From assembly GCA_011799875.1 (NCBI GenBank), contig CM022298.1, positions 258,223,757 through 258,287,756 of the forward strand: a stretch of DNA of 64,000 nucleotides, read 5' to 3'. The position numbers and the translations under genes were made by a program. The stretch's first letter is position 1. Each line of letters starts with the position of its first letter. Positions 44,993 to 55,966 of the stretch are shown here, piece after piece. The notes under the pieces were generated by a model. That model worked only from the letters and a program-made list of their open reading frames with translations. It was not told where the DNA came from and did not search any database. Source of the stretch: Thinopyrum elongatum. Its lineage: Eukaryota > Streptophyta > Magnoliopsida > Poales > Poaceae.

Positions 44993-46571
44993 TTTAGGGT
45001 CGAAAGTATGTCTAGAGGGGGCTGGTTAGACTACTTGACCAAATAAAAATCTATCCTTTTCCCCAATTTTAGTTGTTGGCAGATTTTAGCAATTAGCATA
45101 AGTCAAGCAATCAACCTACACATGCAATTCTAAGAGTATAGCAGCAGAAAGTAAAACAATGCATATGAAGGTAAAGGGAACGGTTTGGAGAGTGCAAATG
45201 CAATGGAGACACAGAGATTTTTGGCGTGGTTCCGATAGGTGGTGCTATCGTACGTCCACGTTGAGGGAGAATTCAACCCCCGAAGGGTAACGGCCGCGCG
45301 AGTCCACGGAGGGCTCCACCCACGAAGGGTCCATGAAGAAGCAACCTTGCCTATCCCACCATGGCCATCGCCCACGAAGGACTTGCCTCACTCGGGTAGA
45401 TCTTCATGAAGTAGGAGATCTTCTTGCCCTTACAAACTTCTTGGTTCAACTCCACATCACGAGGAGGCTCCCAAGCGACACCTAGCCAATCTAGGAGACA
45501 CCACTCTCCAAAAGGTAATAGTCGGTGCGTTGATGATGAACTCCTTGCTCTTGTGCTTCAAATGATAGTCTCCCCAACACTCAACTCTCTCTCACAGATT
45601 TGGCTATGGGTGGAAGAAGGATTTGAGTGGAAAGCAACTTGGGGATGACCAGAAATCAAGGTTCAAATGGTAGGAATGGAATCTCTTGATCTCAACACAT
45701 GAGTAGGTGGTTCCCTCTCAGAAAATGTATGGTGGAAGTGTAGGCATGTTCTAATGGCTCTCTCCACGAATGAAGAGAGGCTGGAGGGGTATATATAGCC
45801 ACCACACAAAATCCAACCATAACACACATTTGACTCATCTCGGTGGCACCGATTAGTTAAACTCGGTGGCACCGATCAGTTCAAAAATGTGAACGTTAGG
45901 AATCTCGGTGGGACCGACTGGAACAACTTGGTGGGACCGATGTGCTAGGGCTTAGGGCAAACCGCGTCTTGGTGCCACCGATTACATCAACTCGGTGAGA
46001 CCGAAGTGAAGCAATAAGGCAACAGAGAGTTGGTGAAGCCATCTCGGTGAGACCGATTGCTATTTTGGTGAGACCAAAATAATTGCAACTGATAACAGAG
46101 AGTTGGCCAGGCCATCTAGGTGAGACCGAGATCCGTATTGGTGAGACCGAATTGTTAGGGTTTCTGGCAGTGGCTATGTCAAATGAACTCGGTGGCTTCA
46201 GATAGAAATAATCGGTGGGTCTGAGTTGGAGTTTAGGGTTTGGACATATTTGGATGGAGGAAGTGGTTGAGTGTTCTGGAGCAATATCACTAAGCACATG
46301 AGCAAGTAGACCATTAAGAAACATCTCATCCCCTTTTAATAGTATTGGCTTTCCTATGGACTCAATTTGATCTTGGATCACTAAAATATAAATGAAGAGT
46401 CTTGAGCTTTTGCCAACCTTTGTCCCTAGCATTTTGAGGGGTCCACAACTCTTGTCCATGCCATGCCAAGCATTGAACATCCTGAAATATTTATCTTGAA
46501 TGGATATTAGTTCAATGAGCTATATGTTGTTATGAATTACCAAAACCACCAGGGGATTAGTTGCACTTTCA
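44993..46571 (-). repeat. RetB 5' LTR
   Basis: About 1.58 kb. The minus strand starts TGAAAGTGCAACTAATCCCC at 46571 and ends near 44993, where the terminal CCTACA is mutated. It is collinear with the RetA 3' LTR, including the palindromic CGGTGGCACCGA motifs (45838-46230). Confidence 0.88.
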
Positions 46572-46576
46572 AAAAC
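46572..46576. repeat. target-site duplication of RetB (right copy, AAAAC)
   Basis: AAAAC directly after the TG...CA end of the RetB 5' LTR, identical to 4332-4336. Confidence 0.85.
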
Positions 46577-46713
46577 CCATCGTTCCCTAATGTGAAAATG
46601 CGTCGACTGGAGTTTTCCCTAGTGAAAACCAAAAGATTCACCCTCCGCCTTCCCGTGGATTGCGTTGCCTTTCAGCCATTTTGCTTCCTTTCCCCATTGC
46701 TTCTGCCTGGTTC

Positions 46714-47423
46714 CATGGCGGCACACCAGATCACGGAGTCTGAGGTGAGGCACATGACAGAGGAGCTCCAAGCCGAGGATGCGGAGCTCAGGGCCAAGGA
46801 CGTGGAGCTCCATGAGATCAGGGAGGAGAGGAGTGCCATGCTCCTCCTTTATGTGTGGGAGTTCATAGAGCTTCAAAAGCGGCAGGAGTCCACCACAAAG
46901 ATGCTTCAAGCATCGGCGACATTGTTGGGGAAAGTGGGAAATACGATAGGCGGTCAGGCTAGCCGGCTGGAGCGCGAGCGGGCCGATCATGACGAGGTCC
47001 AGGATCGCCTCAACCACTTGCTGGACCATGTTGCCACCTACATGTTGTGGCTGCGTGATGGCTACCATCATGACAGCACGACCATACCACCCATCGGGCT
47101 AAACCCGTTCGACCACCCCATCGACTTCAACAAGCTGCGGCTTCTTGACCTAGTCTCCTTCTTCACCTATATCTATGAGGAGCTGAGCCGTCTCCATGTG
47201 GTGGTGGGGCAGAGATGGACAAGGAGGGGGTGCGAGTGTCCATCACCGTTGCCGGGTGAGTCCTCTCCGGGCTTCGTCACGAGAATACATTCATGCCATT
47301 GGATGCCATCTTTGATGAGATGGCTCCCGTTGACCGGGAGCGGGCTCTGCGGGTTGTGGCACCCTGCATCACCAACGTCATGTGCCTGGAGAAGCAAAGG
47401 GACTTCGGTGGTGTTTAAGCGTC
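46714..47423 (+). pseudogene. unrecognised coiled-coil ORF with a frame change
   Basis: ATG 46714 in good context (TTCCATGGCG). About 170 codons are protein-like: MAAHQITESEVRHMTEELQA, then AEDAELRAKDVELHEIREER (coiled coil), YVWEFIELQKRQES, and GLNPFDHPIDFNKLRLLDLV. After LSRLHVV (about 47200) the original frame turns Arg/Gly/Ser-rich. Another frame carries MDKEGVRVSITVAG, a stop, then ENTFMPLDAIFDEMAPVDRE and ITNVMCLEKQRDFGGV, ending at 47418-47420. That looks like the true continuation after a frameshift plus a stop. I do not recognise the family. It may be a decayed host gene or part of an unidentified element. Confidence 0.4.
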
Positions 47424-48646
47424 CTCTGCATGGGCATGTCTCGGCGCAACATGACCGTTGGATCAAACTCAGACGATGCAGATCAGTCACTGTAGCACAA
47501 AGCACTAAAGATTCGTGCATTATATGGTTCTTGTTCGATGGAGTACTATAGCACCATACTCTCTGAGCACTGTAGACCTAGTACTGGTTACATTGATCTC
47601 ACCGTTCATTCTCGACCGGGCGGTCAAAAAAGGGGCATGTTACACTACTGTTCATAGGTGACATGCACACAACATGTCAACGGATGTCAATCCTCCGGAG
47701 ACACGCTTCCAGAGCGGCTGCCACCTCCATCCCTTGATTCTACTTCTCCGGTTGCCTTGTCTACTAAAAATAATACACCACAGGATGCCTGTACGCCGAG
47801 GTAGCACGGGATGGGAGGCACGCACACGCAGGGACTCACCTAGGACTATATTCATGAATAGTAGCTGCTATGTAAACCAAAAATTAGTTGAAACACTCAC
47901 AACAATATCTCTGACCATGGATTTATTTATAATCAGTTAGAGTACTAGACATCATTTTTTATCGTCATATCTTACTACACTAGCAACAAGATTATAGTTC
48001 TACCGTATGAACCACTGCACATGACTAGTAGTAGGAGTACTAGTAGTGTAAGTTCATGTGGCTGCCGTGCTTCGCACTCCTCCGTCGTAAGAGTGGAAAC
48101 GCTTGTAGTAATCATTTTTAAAGAAATAGTGGACATGCTCTATCGCACGGATCCTCCTCGACGGTCGTTGGGAACCTTGCTACTCACTTTTGCCGACGTG
48201 TGGGACAACCAGCATTGGGGTCCACTTGCCATGCACTAAATTACTCCGTACTAGAGCGCACAACTGCACGATAGTCTACCCCGATTGAAGCGCCACAGTA
48301 ATGCCCAATGAGCCGTGAAATAACAAAACCCCACCTTTGCAACAGTAAGTTGGACAGACAAGGCAACCAACATTTCACTCTTCGCCCTCATCTTCCTCTC
48401 TTGAAGAAAACCCCAAATCGCTTCTCCCTCATCTTGTTCCTCATTTCTTCAAGATAAATCTAACACGCTTCTGCCATTGTTCTTCTCTCCCAAAGAAGGA
48501 AAGGTGAGCGCATCAATGGTGTTGCTTCTAGCCAAGGCCCCGTGATCTTTTGGAATCCCGCAACCGATCTTAACTCCCTCTCTGTTCTTCTTTTAGGTTT
48601 GTGATTATTGTTTTCTTTCCTTTTATTTCTATTTGATAGTTTCTTG
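47424..48646. other. intergenic DNA
   Basis: No gene supported. Around 48314-48336 a GTGAAATAACAAAACCCCACC segment resembles 4090-4111 left of RetB; whether this is chance is unclear. A C/T-rich stretch at 48360-48640 could be the leader of the next gene, with acceptor-like TTCTTCTTTTAG/GT near 48595. Confidence 0.4.
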
Positions 48647-49710
48647 ATGGACCCTGGAGAACCGACCAAAGTGATGTCTATGGCTCTGGCCAAAACCATC
48701 GAGGCTCAGGTTACAATGAAGCGCAAGCACCCTGCCGAGACTACCACAGACAAGCTCAAGGCCATTGTCCTGTCCAAGGCCCCCTCTTCGGGATCCCTCG
48801 TTAAGCCGTTCCAGGTAATATCTCTTCTTGACAATCTTTTTGGCGATCTTGATCGTGTTTTTTCATCTAACTTGCAAAGTCCTTGCTAATATGCGAGGTT
48901 TGTGTAATGTACATGCAGTACTAGTCAACTTTCTGGGCGATCTTGCATGTGATTTTTGTGTGCCAAATGACGGTTCTAAATGGCTCTTTTGACCAAAACA
49001 TGCGAGAGGTTGACATGCATATGATTTTTGCACATAACACTGATTTATTATAGATTACTTTCAATTAATTTATGAACATCAACGCTAGCTATAGGAAATG
49101 CAAGATTTTAGCTCTCATGCCTTGGAATAGAATATAGTAGCCTCGGTAACTTGTGTTATGGATATTGTAAGTAATCCCTCTGTTCACAAATATAAGATGT
49201 TCTAACATTTTTTGTGTATCTCATGCAGACATGTTTTAGTGTCTTTGTTGACTCATTTCTGTGCATATATGTCTTATATGGAGTAAAATATCGAAAATCA
49301 TCTTATATTTGTGAATGAAGGTAGTAATAAAATATTTGGTTTCTGTATGAATTAGAACCAGGTCCGCTATGGATCTGAAGTTCTCAAAGTCATGCTGTGT
49401 GAACTGGAAGACCTAAGGATGTGTGCTACTAAACTATCGAGCGACTATGTTTTCTTGTAGCATTGTTGTCAGGCGTGTTCTCGAGGGTGTACTTCACAAC
49501 AACAATTTCCTAGCCATGCCTTCGATTATGAAGGGTGTGGTTCTTGTAAACCTTCCTGACAAATCTGATGCAGGCTGTCTTCATCATCTTGTTTATGAGT
49601 GGAAAGACCACTCTGTTAGGTTCTCCAAGGTTGACGAGATGGCGAAGGTGCCGGTAGACATCTCTCATGAAGTCCATGGCCTGGTCAGTTATGTGGGGCA
49701 CATCCCGTAG
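48647..49710 (+). pseudogene. putative spliced gene of unknown function, frameshifted
   Basis: Exon 1 (48647-48814, 56 codons, MDPGEPTKVMSMALAKTIEA ... SLVKPFQ) ends at CCAG/GTAATA. Exon 2 begins at 49356 after ATGAATTAG and keeps frame: NQVRYGSEVLKVMLCELEDL, to a TAG at 49458. A different frame continues at once with VVRRVLEGVLHNNNFLAMPS, VVLVNLPDKSDAGCLHHLVY and ISHEVHGLVSYVGHIP, ending at 49710. The continuing coding quality suggests a one-base shift near 49455 in a once intact gene of about 180 residues. No domain recognised. A Stowaway MITE sits in the intron. Confidence 0.4.
49174..49321. mobile_element. Stowaway-type MITE
   Basis: About 148 bp with inverted ends: ATCCCTCTGTTCACAAATAT and its partner ATCTTATATTTGTGAATGAA, flanked by TA dinucleotides (49172-49173, 49322-49323). 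The end sequence follows the CTCCCTCCGTTCACAAATA type of grass Stowaway (Tc1/mariner) MITEs. No coding capacity. Confidence 0.8.
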
Positions 49711-50047
49711 GTCGGTGGCAAGAAATAGTCTGCAGAGTTTAACTAGTGCAACTTTGCTTGTCTGTAGTAAGTAATATTGTGCAGTACTTGATTTGTGTGT
49801 GTGAACCCAGTATGGGTTAGTACTGCCGCTTTTGTTGTGTGGTGAATCATGAGAACACTATATGTTAATGTTTGTCCACTAAATTTAGTCTGTATATTTT
49901 GAAGTATCCAGATCATCTTTTTTGTGAGGACGGTGGGAGTATATATCAATTATGGTTACACTCCAATTTGTGTATGCATTGCAGGATTTATCGCACCCAC
50001 CAGGATTTCAAGTCCACAGATGTTCGCTCCATACGAGTTGTCACAAC
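49711..50047. other. short intergenic stretch before Gyp5
   Basis: AT-rich, no gene. It ends with ACAAC (50043-50047), the expected left target duplication of Gyp5; the right copy is lost. Confidence 0.5.
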
Positions 50048-50922
50048 TGTCGGTGTTTTGGGATTGGGGGTACCCAGGCCGCCCGCCTGCGGCCCAGCGC
50101 GTGGCACCGTCAGGGGACCAGTATAGCCCAGCTACAAGGCTCCACAGACAAGATCCTCGCGAGGCCCCCGCCCCACAAGGAGAACGACACCAAGGCTCCC
50201 TGAGGGGCGGCCTCTCGAGGCTGCCTCCCGAGGAGTGGAGATTTCTATGCAAGCATCCCGCCTCATGAGGCGCGCGATGATGTGAGCCATGATGACCAAG
50301 GCCAGGAAGGCGCCAGCGGGCGCAAGAGAGGACAGTTTCCTTTTTGGTGCTAAGGAGGCAAGGACGTACGCGGGTTCCCAAGGAATCCCCCAAAGGTTTC
50401 CATTCTGGTGCAACAAGATCAAGGCTGCTGGCTCGACAGGACGGAGGACATCGCTGAGCCCGCCATGGTGTCACGACCAGAAGCTTTGCAGGCGAAGACC
50501 ACCTTTAGTCAGGATAGGGTGTACTCCTATCCCCCTTCAAACTGGCCGTTGTGGTATCCCTTCCCGCCTAAGCTATGAGGGAAGAGGACCAAGGCCACTA
50601 TAAATATAGACTAGTCTCCACCATAGAGAGGGGATCCAATCCAATCCTTCGGTCATTGAGCTCACCCAAGGCAGCTCGCACTTGTACTAGTTCATCCTCA
50701 TCCTCCTTGCGAGACAATCCACCACAAAGCAGGATTAGGGTTTTACACTGCAAGGTGGCCCGAACCTGGGTAAACCACCGTGTCCTCTTCTTCTTCTCGC
50801 ACGCACGAACTCGTCGGAGCCAAGCCGTGGGATGGTGAGCAGTGAACTGTGGCTACCCAAGATCCTTCACACACGCCCAGAGTTCGAGCCTTATTTGGGT
50901 CTGCGGAGCCCCGATCCTGACA
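50048..50922 (+). repeat. Gyp5 5' LTR
   Basis: 875 bp, TGTCGGTGTTTTGGGATTGG to ...GATCCTGACA, collinear with the other gypsy LTRs, with TATAAATATAGAC near 50600. Confidence 0.85.
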
Positions 50923-50942
50923 TTTGGCGCGCCAAGTAGGGG
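50923..50942 (+). promoter_or_regulatory. Gyp5 primer-binding-site region
   Basis: TTTGGCGCGCCAAGTAGGGG, one change from the Gyp1 site, directly after the LTR. Confidence 0.7.
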
Positions 50943-50993
50943 CGTGTCAAATTTCTCCGTTCCGCTTTGCTCCGGCCCTACTTCGCTGCTCCC

Positions 50994-53388
50994 ATGGCCG
51001 ATGCTCGATGAGTTCGCGCTGAGCGCCGGGCCGCCCATGTCGCCCAGACGACACCGGTGGGCCGCAACGCCCCGCGTCGCTCCGCTTCTCCTGCGGTCAA
51101 CGCCGCCACCGACCCCGCTGCTCACGAGCAGCAGGACTCATCGCTGCCGCCCTCCGTGCAGCATGATGGCCATACCGCCACGCCTTCCATCACTCCGGTC
51201 ACGGCCTCGTCTTCCCACGTCCATCGCGGGCTAGCGAACGCGCAGGCTGCGCTCCTCATAGCACGTGAGCTGCTGCGCTACCGTCCCGCCAACGAAGGCT
51301 ATGACGCCTGGCCGGGCCGCATCACCGAGCTCGTCAATGCCGCCGGAGAGGCCCCGGGGCCTTCCCACTCGCTCCGTCCCCCGCCGTCTCACGCAAGCGA
51401 CGTGGCCCATGGTGTGCCCCCGCCTCCTCCTTCGCACAGCGCTGACGCCGAGCCGAGGCGCGAGGCATGTCCGCACGACTCACCGCATGGAGCACCGGCG
51501 CCGGATAGGGACGAGGCCAGCTGCCAGGTCGTGTAGCAGCCGCAGTATGACACACGTGCACTCCCCACGCCACCACGTCAGCATAAGACCGAGCCGCTCC
51601 AGAAGTTGTCGTGCGTGGGCATCAAGACCGGGCCCTCCCCCCCCCCCCGTGCGGGCCACACCCGTGAGCGCGGCGGGTTGCCGGGCCTTCACTCGGGAGC
51701 TATGCTGACTTGTCTAGCTAGTCAAGTTCAAGCCATACCTGCCCCTGTGCTACGACGACGTCCCTGACCCTCTGGAGTTCCTCCAGCTCTACTCGCTAGG
51801 CATCGAGGTGGCAAACAGCGACGACAAGGTCATGGCGAACTGGTTCCCCATGGCTCTCAAGGACGGCGCGCGCTCCTGGCTCATGCACCTCTTGGAGGGG
51901 TTGATCTCCTCTTGGGATGAGCTTCGCGAGCGGTTCATCATGAACTTCCAAGGAACCCGTGACCGCACCCTCACCGTCAACGACCTGTGGCATGTGAAGC
52001 AGCAGCCGGGCAAGACCCTCTGCAAGTATATTCAGTGCTTCACCAATGTTCGCCTCAAGATCCCGAAGGCCTCGGACGAAGCCATCACCTCGGCGTTCAC
52101 CGAGGGCTTCATAGTCGTTAAGATGAGCGAGGAGCTCGCCATCCACGATGACCTATGCACAACGCTGGAGATGTTCAACTTGGCAGACAAATGCGCCAGA
52201 GAGAAAGAAGGGCGCCTCTCCCTCCTCAAGCACCTAGATGTCGACCCTGAAGAAAAGAAGGCCAAGGAAGCAAAGCGCAATGGCCCCACCGTGCTGGCAG
52301 CAGAGCCTGAGCTGAAGCGCGGCCGTGATCGCGATGAGTCCCCCAAGGACACTTGCCCATTCCGCGTCTTCCTCAACATGCACACCCACAACATCAATGA
52401 TTGCCAGGAGCTCAGGACGCTCCGGGACGAGCGCCTGGGCCACCTCCTCGAGCGCGGTGACCATGGCTTCGGCCGTGGAGGAGGTTGCGGCGGAGGCCGT
52501 TGGGACAACCGCAACCCTCGTCCGGGATGGCGCGACCAGCCTTGCGAGGGTGATTAGCGCGGTCAGCCTCGTGACGACCCTTGCCGTGACCAGCCTCGCG
52601 AGGCCCGTCCTCAGGGCAACGCCGGTCTCCCTCCACTGCCTCCATCGCCAAAGAGGAACGACGACAACCATCAGGACGATGGGGCTGGGGGCTACCAGGA
52701 GCCTCCCGCGATCGCCTGCATCTTCGGCGGAGCTCAGGCGCCTGGCTGGAAATGCATCTTCAAGCAATTCTCTCGCGAGGTGAATGCAGCCCTCCCGATG
52801 CTCGAAGCTACGCGTCCCCTTAGGTGGTCGCAGTAAGCCATCACTTTCGACACCAAGGATCACCTCAGGTGCGCAGCCACTGCTGGCGCAATCCCCATGC
52901 TCTATACGCCCACCATCAGCAATGTCTCCGTCACCAAGACTCTCATCGACGGTGGCGCTGGCCTCGACGTGCTCTCCGTTGAGACATTCGAGATGCTTCA
53001 GGTGCCCAACGACCAACTCATGCCCACCAGGCCATTCTCTGGGGTGACCGATGGCTCCACCACTCCCCTGGGCCAGGTGCGCCTTCCCGTCACCTTTGGC
53101 AAGCGTGACAACTACCACACTGAGCTCATCGACTTCAACGAGGCCCACATCGGCCGCCCGTACAACGCCATCCTGGGGTACCCTGCCCTCGCCAAGTTCA
53201 TGGCGGCTACTCATCATGGCTACAACGTCCTCATGATGCCAGGATGCAGCGCCATCATCACGGTCACCTGCGATGAGAAGGACGCCGTATGCTCTCTCGA
53301 TCATGCCTACCGTGCCGCATCGGCCGAGAACTCTGATGACGAAGGTGGCGTTGTGCCTCCCGAGGCCACTCCCTCAAAGAAAAAGTAG
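50994..53388 (+). pseudogene. Gyp5 gag-protease, most complete copy
   Basis: ATG 50994, then a TGA at codon 6 and a stop at 51534. The frame changes around a run of twelve C at 51637-51648, and frame 1 then carries gag and protease to 53388 with stops near 52555 and 52834. Capsid motifs: DDVPDPLEFLQLYSLGIEVA, MANWFPMALKDGARSWL, WDELRERFIMNFQGTRD. The knuckle is altered (CPFRVFLNMHTHNINDC). Protease: TLIDGGAGLDVLSVETFEML with catalytic Asp, then GRPYNAILGYPALAKFMA. The protease domain is the fullest in the window. Slippage in the C-run is a likely cause of the frameshift. Confidence 0.8.
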
Positions 53389-54036
53389 CTCCTCCCCAAG
53401 AGCCATCCGGAGGCCAAGAAATCCAATGGCGACGCCTCAGGCTCTGCTCCTGTCACTGGGGCGTCCCTCCCTTCTGCATAGGAAGGCGCGCTCGGCGCCT
53501 CCCCCAGGACGGGCTCGGGGGCTTCCGTCTGGAGGGCCTCTGACCTGACCAGTGCGACGAGGGAGGCGCTCGGGCACCACTTGGAGGCATGCCTTGGTGC
53601 ACGCCCCCACGCCCAAGGAGAGCGACGCGAGGCGCCAAGAGCACGAGAGTTCATCACCAAGGCGATCGAGGAGCTTCAGGAAGCGCAGGCCATGCGCGGG
53701 GAGCGTCGCTCTGCACGATCCACCAGCGCAGCTTCCCCCCCTGACGCAGGTGGTGAGCTGAGAGTCTGCGTCAACATCCTGGGCCTCAACAGGGCCGCTT
53801 CACAGGACCTCTTCTGGCCATCGTGCGTCGGCCGGAGTGGGGGTTACCCCGGCAATTACATCCGCATGCCGATCAGCCTACTGAACGTTGGCACCTTGTA
53901 CCAGCATCTGGCGCAGCGTGCTATGGCGTCTCACGAGGCTCGGTGCTTGGCGGTCGTGCCTCAGGAGGTCCCGGACCCTCATGAGCCCCCTGAGCCTCAT
54001 GAGCTTCTCAAGCCTCTGGAGCCGCCCGGCTCGTGA
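53389..54036 (+). pseudogene. Gyp5 linker and reverse transcriptase remnant
   Basis: Same frame as the protease, with stops after KKK at 53386-53388 and near 53480. ELRVCVNILGLNRAASQDLF (53755-53815) matches the start of the RT palm (usual RMCVDY..LN.A.P.D.F). It jumps at once to GNYIRMPISLLNVGTLYQHL (usual MPFGL.NAGATYQ), so the part holding the first catalytic Asp is deleted, and nothing like the YVDD box follows. This is the only RT sequence among the five gypsy copies. Confidence 0.55.
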
Positions 54037-55489
54037 GGAGCAACCTCCACAGCACACTTCATCAACTACCCCAACGCTTCTCCAGCATCATTGCCAGGTG
54101 ACTTTTTGGTTTGTTCAGTTGAGGGTGCCCCGCAGGCTGCATCATCCTCAAGCTGTTAGGGCTCGCCCCTGCGGTTGCATCGTTCCATTTGTGTACCTTG
54201 AACCAATTATGCTTCATCAGTTATTATGACTGTTAACCCTGCGCTCGACATCAGATCACCTCTGGAGCCACCGCCCCACGGGCCGCGTGCGCCGCCAGCT
54301 CTCGTCCTGAACGTACCATGAGAGGGGGCTACCGGCATGGCGCCTGTGCTTGGGTCCATCCCTGCAGCGCTAATAAATCTAAGCGATTGAGCTCTGGCTC
54401 GCGGGCCGGCCCCCTGCACGTCACCTCACCAGGTCCTTAGTGCCTTCGTCTTCTCATGGAACGATTCCGAGCGGATCGCACGTGCTGCCCCTTGTATCTT
54501 GTGATTGGTTAATATGCAGGAACCTCAGGAGACAGGCGCTCGAGCGGCCTTGACAACACCTTGCCGCCTCAGGAAGGATTGCCTCGATCAGGTAGTGGTT
54601 TGCTTCGCGAAAGGCTAAGTGGAATCGCTTCATACGTCGCGTGTCGCCGGCCGGAGTCCTTTTCCTTGGCACCCTTGCGAGGCACACCACTCCTTTTTGT
54701 GCGAGCCGCTTGCACATTGAAAGAGGGGCTCTTAAGCATCGCACCTCAGGAGCCCCTACTGGCTCTCGGGCCCTCACCCCCTGGCCTTGTTCTAGGCATC
54801 GCGACCTGACATACCAGCGGCGGCTGAGCTCGCCCGAGGGCTGGGTCCTGAGGACATAGAGCACCTTGGTGAGCAAGGAAGTGAGGGGCAAACCCCGCGC
54901 GGGAGCATGGGAAGTGGGGCGCGGCCCGGCCACGCTGACACTGCACGAAATATTAAAGAACGACAGTCTTTTCACGCACCCCTAGCGAGACTTGTGTTGG
55001 TTTGTTTCAGTGTAAAAGCGGAGGACCGGGTTCCAGAAAAGCGTGCCCTCACGACGCAAGAACCCTTGGCGGGCCACGACCACCCTGAGCTAAGTCACCT
55101 TCTCCGCACTGAGCGCAAGCTTTACTATTAACACCGCACCTCTGATTTTCGCAATCTTGTTTGGGCGGAAAACCCATTTTTCTCTCTCGAGAGCCGCTTG
55201 CGCGTCAAGGGGGGCCTCTTGAGCACCGTGCCTCAGGAGCTCCTACCGGACCTTGGGTCGCTCACCTCGTGGCCTTGCACATGGCATCGCAACCTAGCAT
55301 ACCAGCAACGGCAGAAGCCTACCTAAAGACTGGGTCCCGGCGACGCAGAGCACTAAGCTACCTTGAAGGAAAAAAGGGGTGCTCGAGCCCAAACGAGAAA
55401 CGACAGCATAACTTGAAAACGCGGGTAAAACATTAAGATAAAGGCGCGAGCGCCACAGTTCCTTACATGCCTCCGAGGGGCCCTTTGCT
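54037..55489 (+). other. Gyp5 3' non-coding region with an internal duplication
   Basis: No integrase motifs in any frame. A segment at about 54690-54960 (GAGCCGCTTGCACATTGAAAG..., CATACCAGCGGC) is repeated, diverged, at about 55190-55440 (GAGCCGCTTGCGCGTCAAGG..., CATACCAGCAAC). Near 55443 AAAGGCGCGAGCGCC matches the Gyp1 3' region. No gene; the open frame on the minus strand at 54454-54975 has no domain. Confidence 0.5.
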
Positions 55490-55966
55490 ACTTCTTGAAC
55501 TTGCGTTGGTTTTTCTCTTGAAGAGGAAAGGGTGATGCAGCAAAGTAGAGATAAGTATTTCCCTCGGTTAGAGAACCAAGGTATCAATCCAGTAGGAGAC
55601 AATGCACAAATCACCTAATACCTGCACAAATAATCAAACACTTGCACCCAACGTCATAAAGGGGTTTTCAATCCCTTCACGGTCACTTGCAAAAGTGAGA
55701 TCTGATAGAGATAGATAAAAGTAAACAAAAGATAAAGTAAATATTTTTGGGTTTTTTTGGTTTATAGATCGGAAAGTAAAAGATTGTAAAATAGTAGATC
55801 AGAAACTAATATGATGGAAAATAGTATATTAGAAACTTATATGATGGAAAATAGACCCGGGGGCCATAGGTTCCACTAGAGGCTTCTCTCAAGATAGCAA
55901 ATAATACGGTGGGTGAACAAATTACTGTCGAGCAATTGATAGAAAAGCACAAAGTTATGACGATAT
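55490..55966. mobile_element. RetF: left part of an abundant gypsy (Athila-like) repeat
   Basis: TTGCGTTGGTTTTTCTCTTG and the following GATGCAGCAAAGTAG...CAATCCCTTCACGGTCACTTG are a sequence I recall as very common in Triticeae genomes, from large Athila-like gypsy elements. No ORF. The repeat is interrupted at 55966 by RetE and resumes at 63644. The exact left limit is uncertain. Confidence 0.5.
55962..55966. repeat. target-site duplication of RetE (left, GATAT)
   Basis: GATAT directly before TGTTCGCATG; the same five bases follow the other LTR at 63639-63643. Confidence 0.85.

Larger units (their letters stand above)
4337..46571 (-). mobile_element. RetB: non-autonomous LTR retrotransposon split by nested inserts
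   Basis: Minus-strand element. The 5' LTR is at 44993-46571, followed by a decayed tRNA-iMet-type primer site, a gag-like ORF (44908 to 42720), a spacer, a second ORF (32221 to 31526) and a 3' LTR fragment (5167 to 4337). Flanking AAAAC duplications prove the outer limits. Inserts in it are the CACTA element (33059-41814), RetA (22732-31525) and the gypsy pile (5168-22731). The end of the second ORF, the PPT and about the first 740 bp of the 3' LTR are not found and were probably deleted. No protease, reverse transcriptase, RNase H or integrase is seen, so it needed helper enzymes. Confidence 0.85.
50048..55489 (+). mobile_element. Gyp5: gypsy copy without integrase or 3' LTR
   Basis: 5' LTR (50048-50922), PBS, gag-protease (50994-53388), an RT remnant and a long 3' non-coding region. 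No integrase and no 3' LTR; RetF follows at about 55490. Same family as Gyp1-4 by LTR, PBS and gag. Confidence 0.8.

Noticed and set aside
52234..53304. 356-codon minus-strand ORF opposite Gyp5 gag-protease
   Set aside because: Shadow of the gag-protease frame. The known antisense ORF of these elements lies near the 3' LTR instead.
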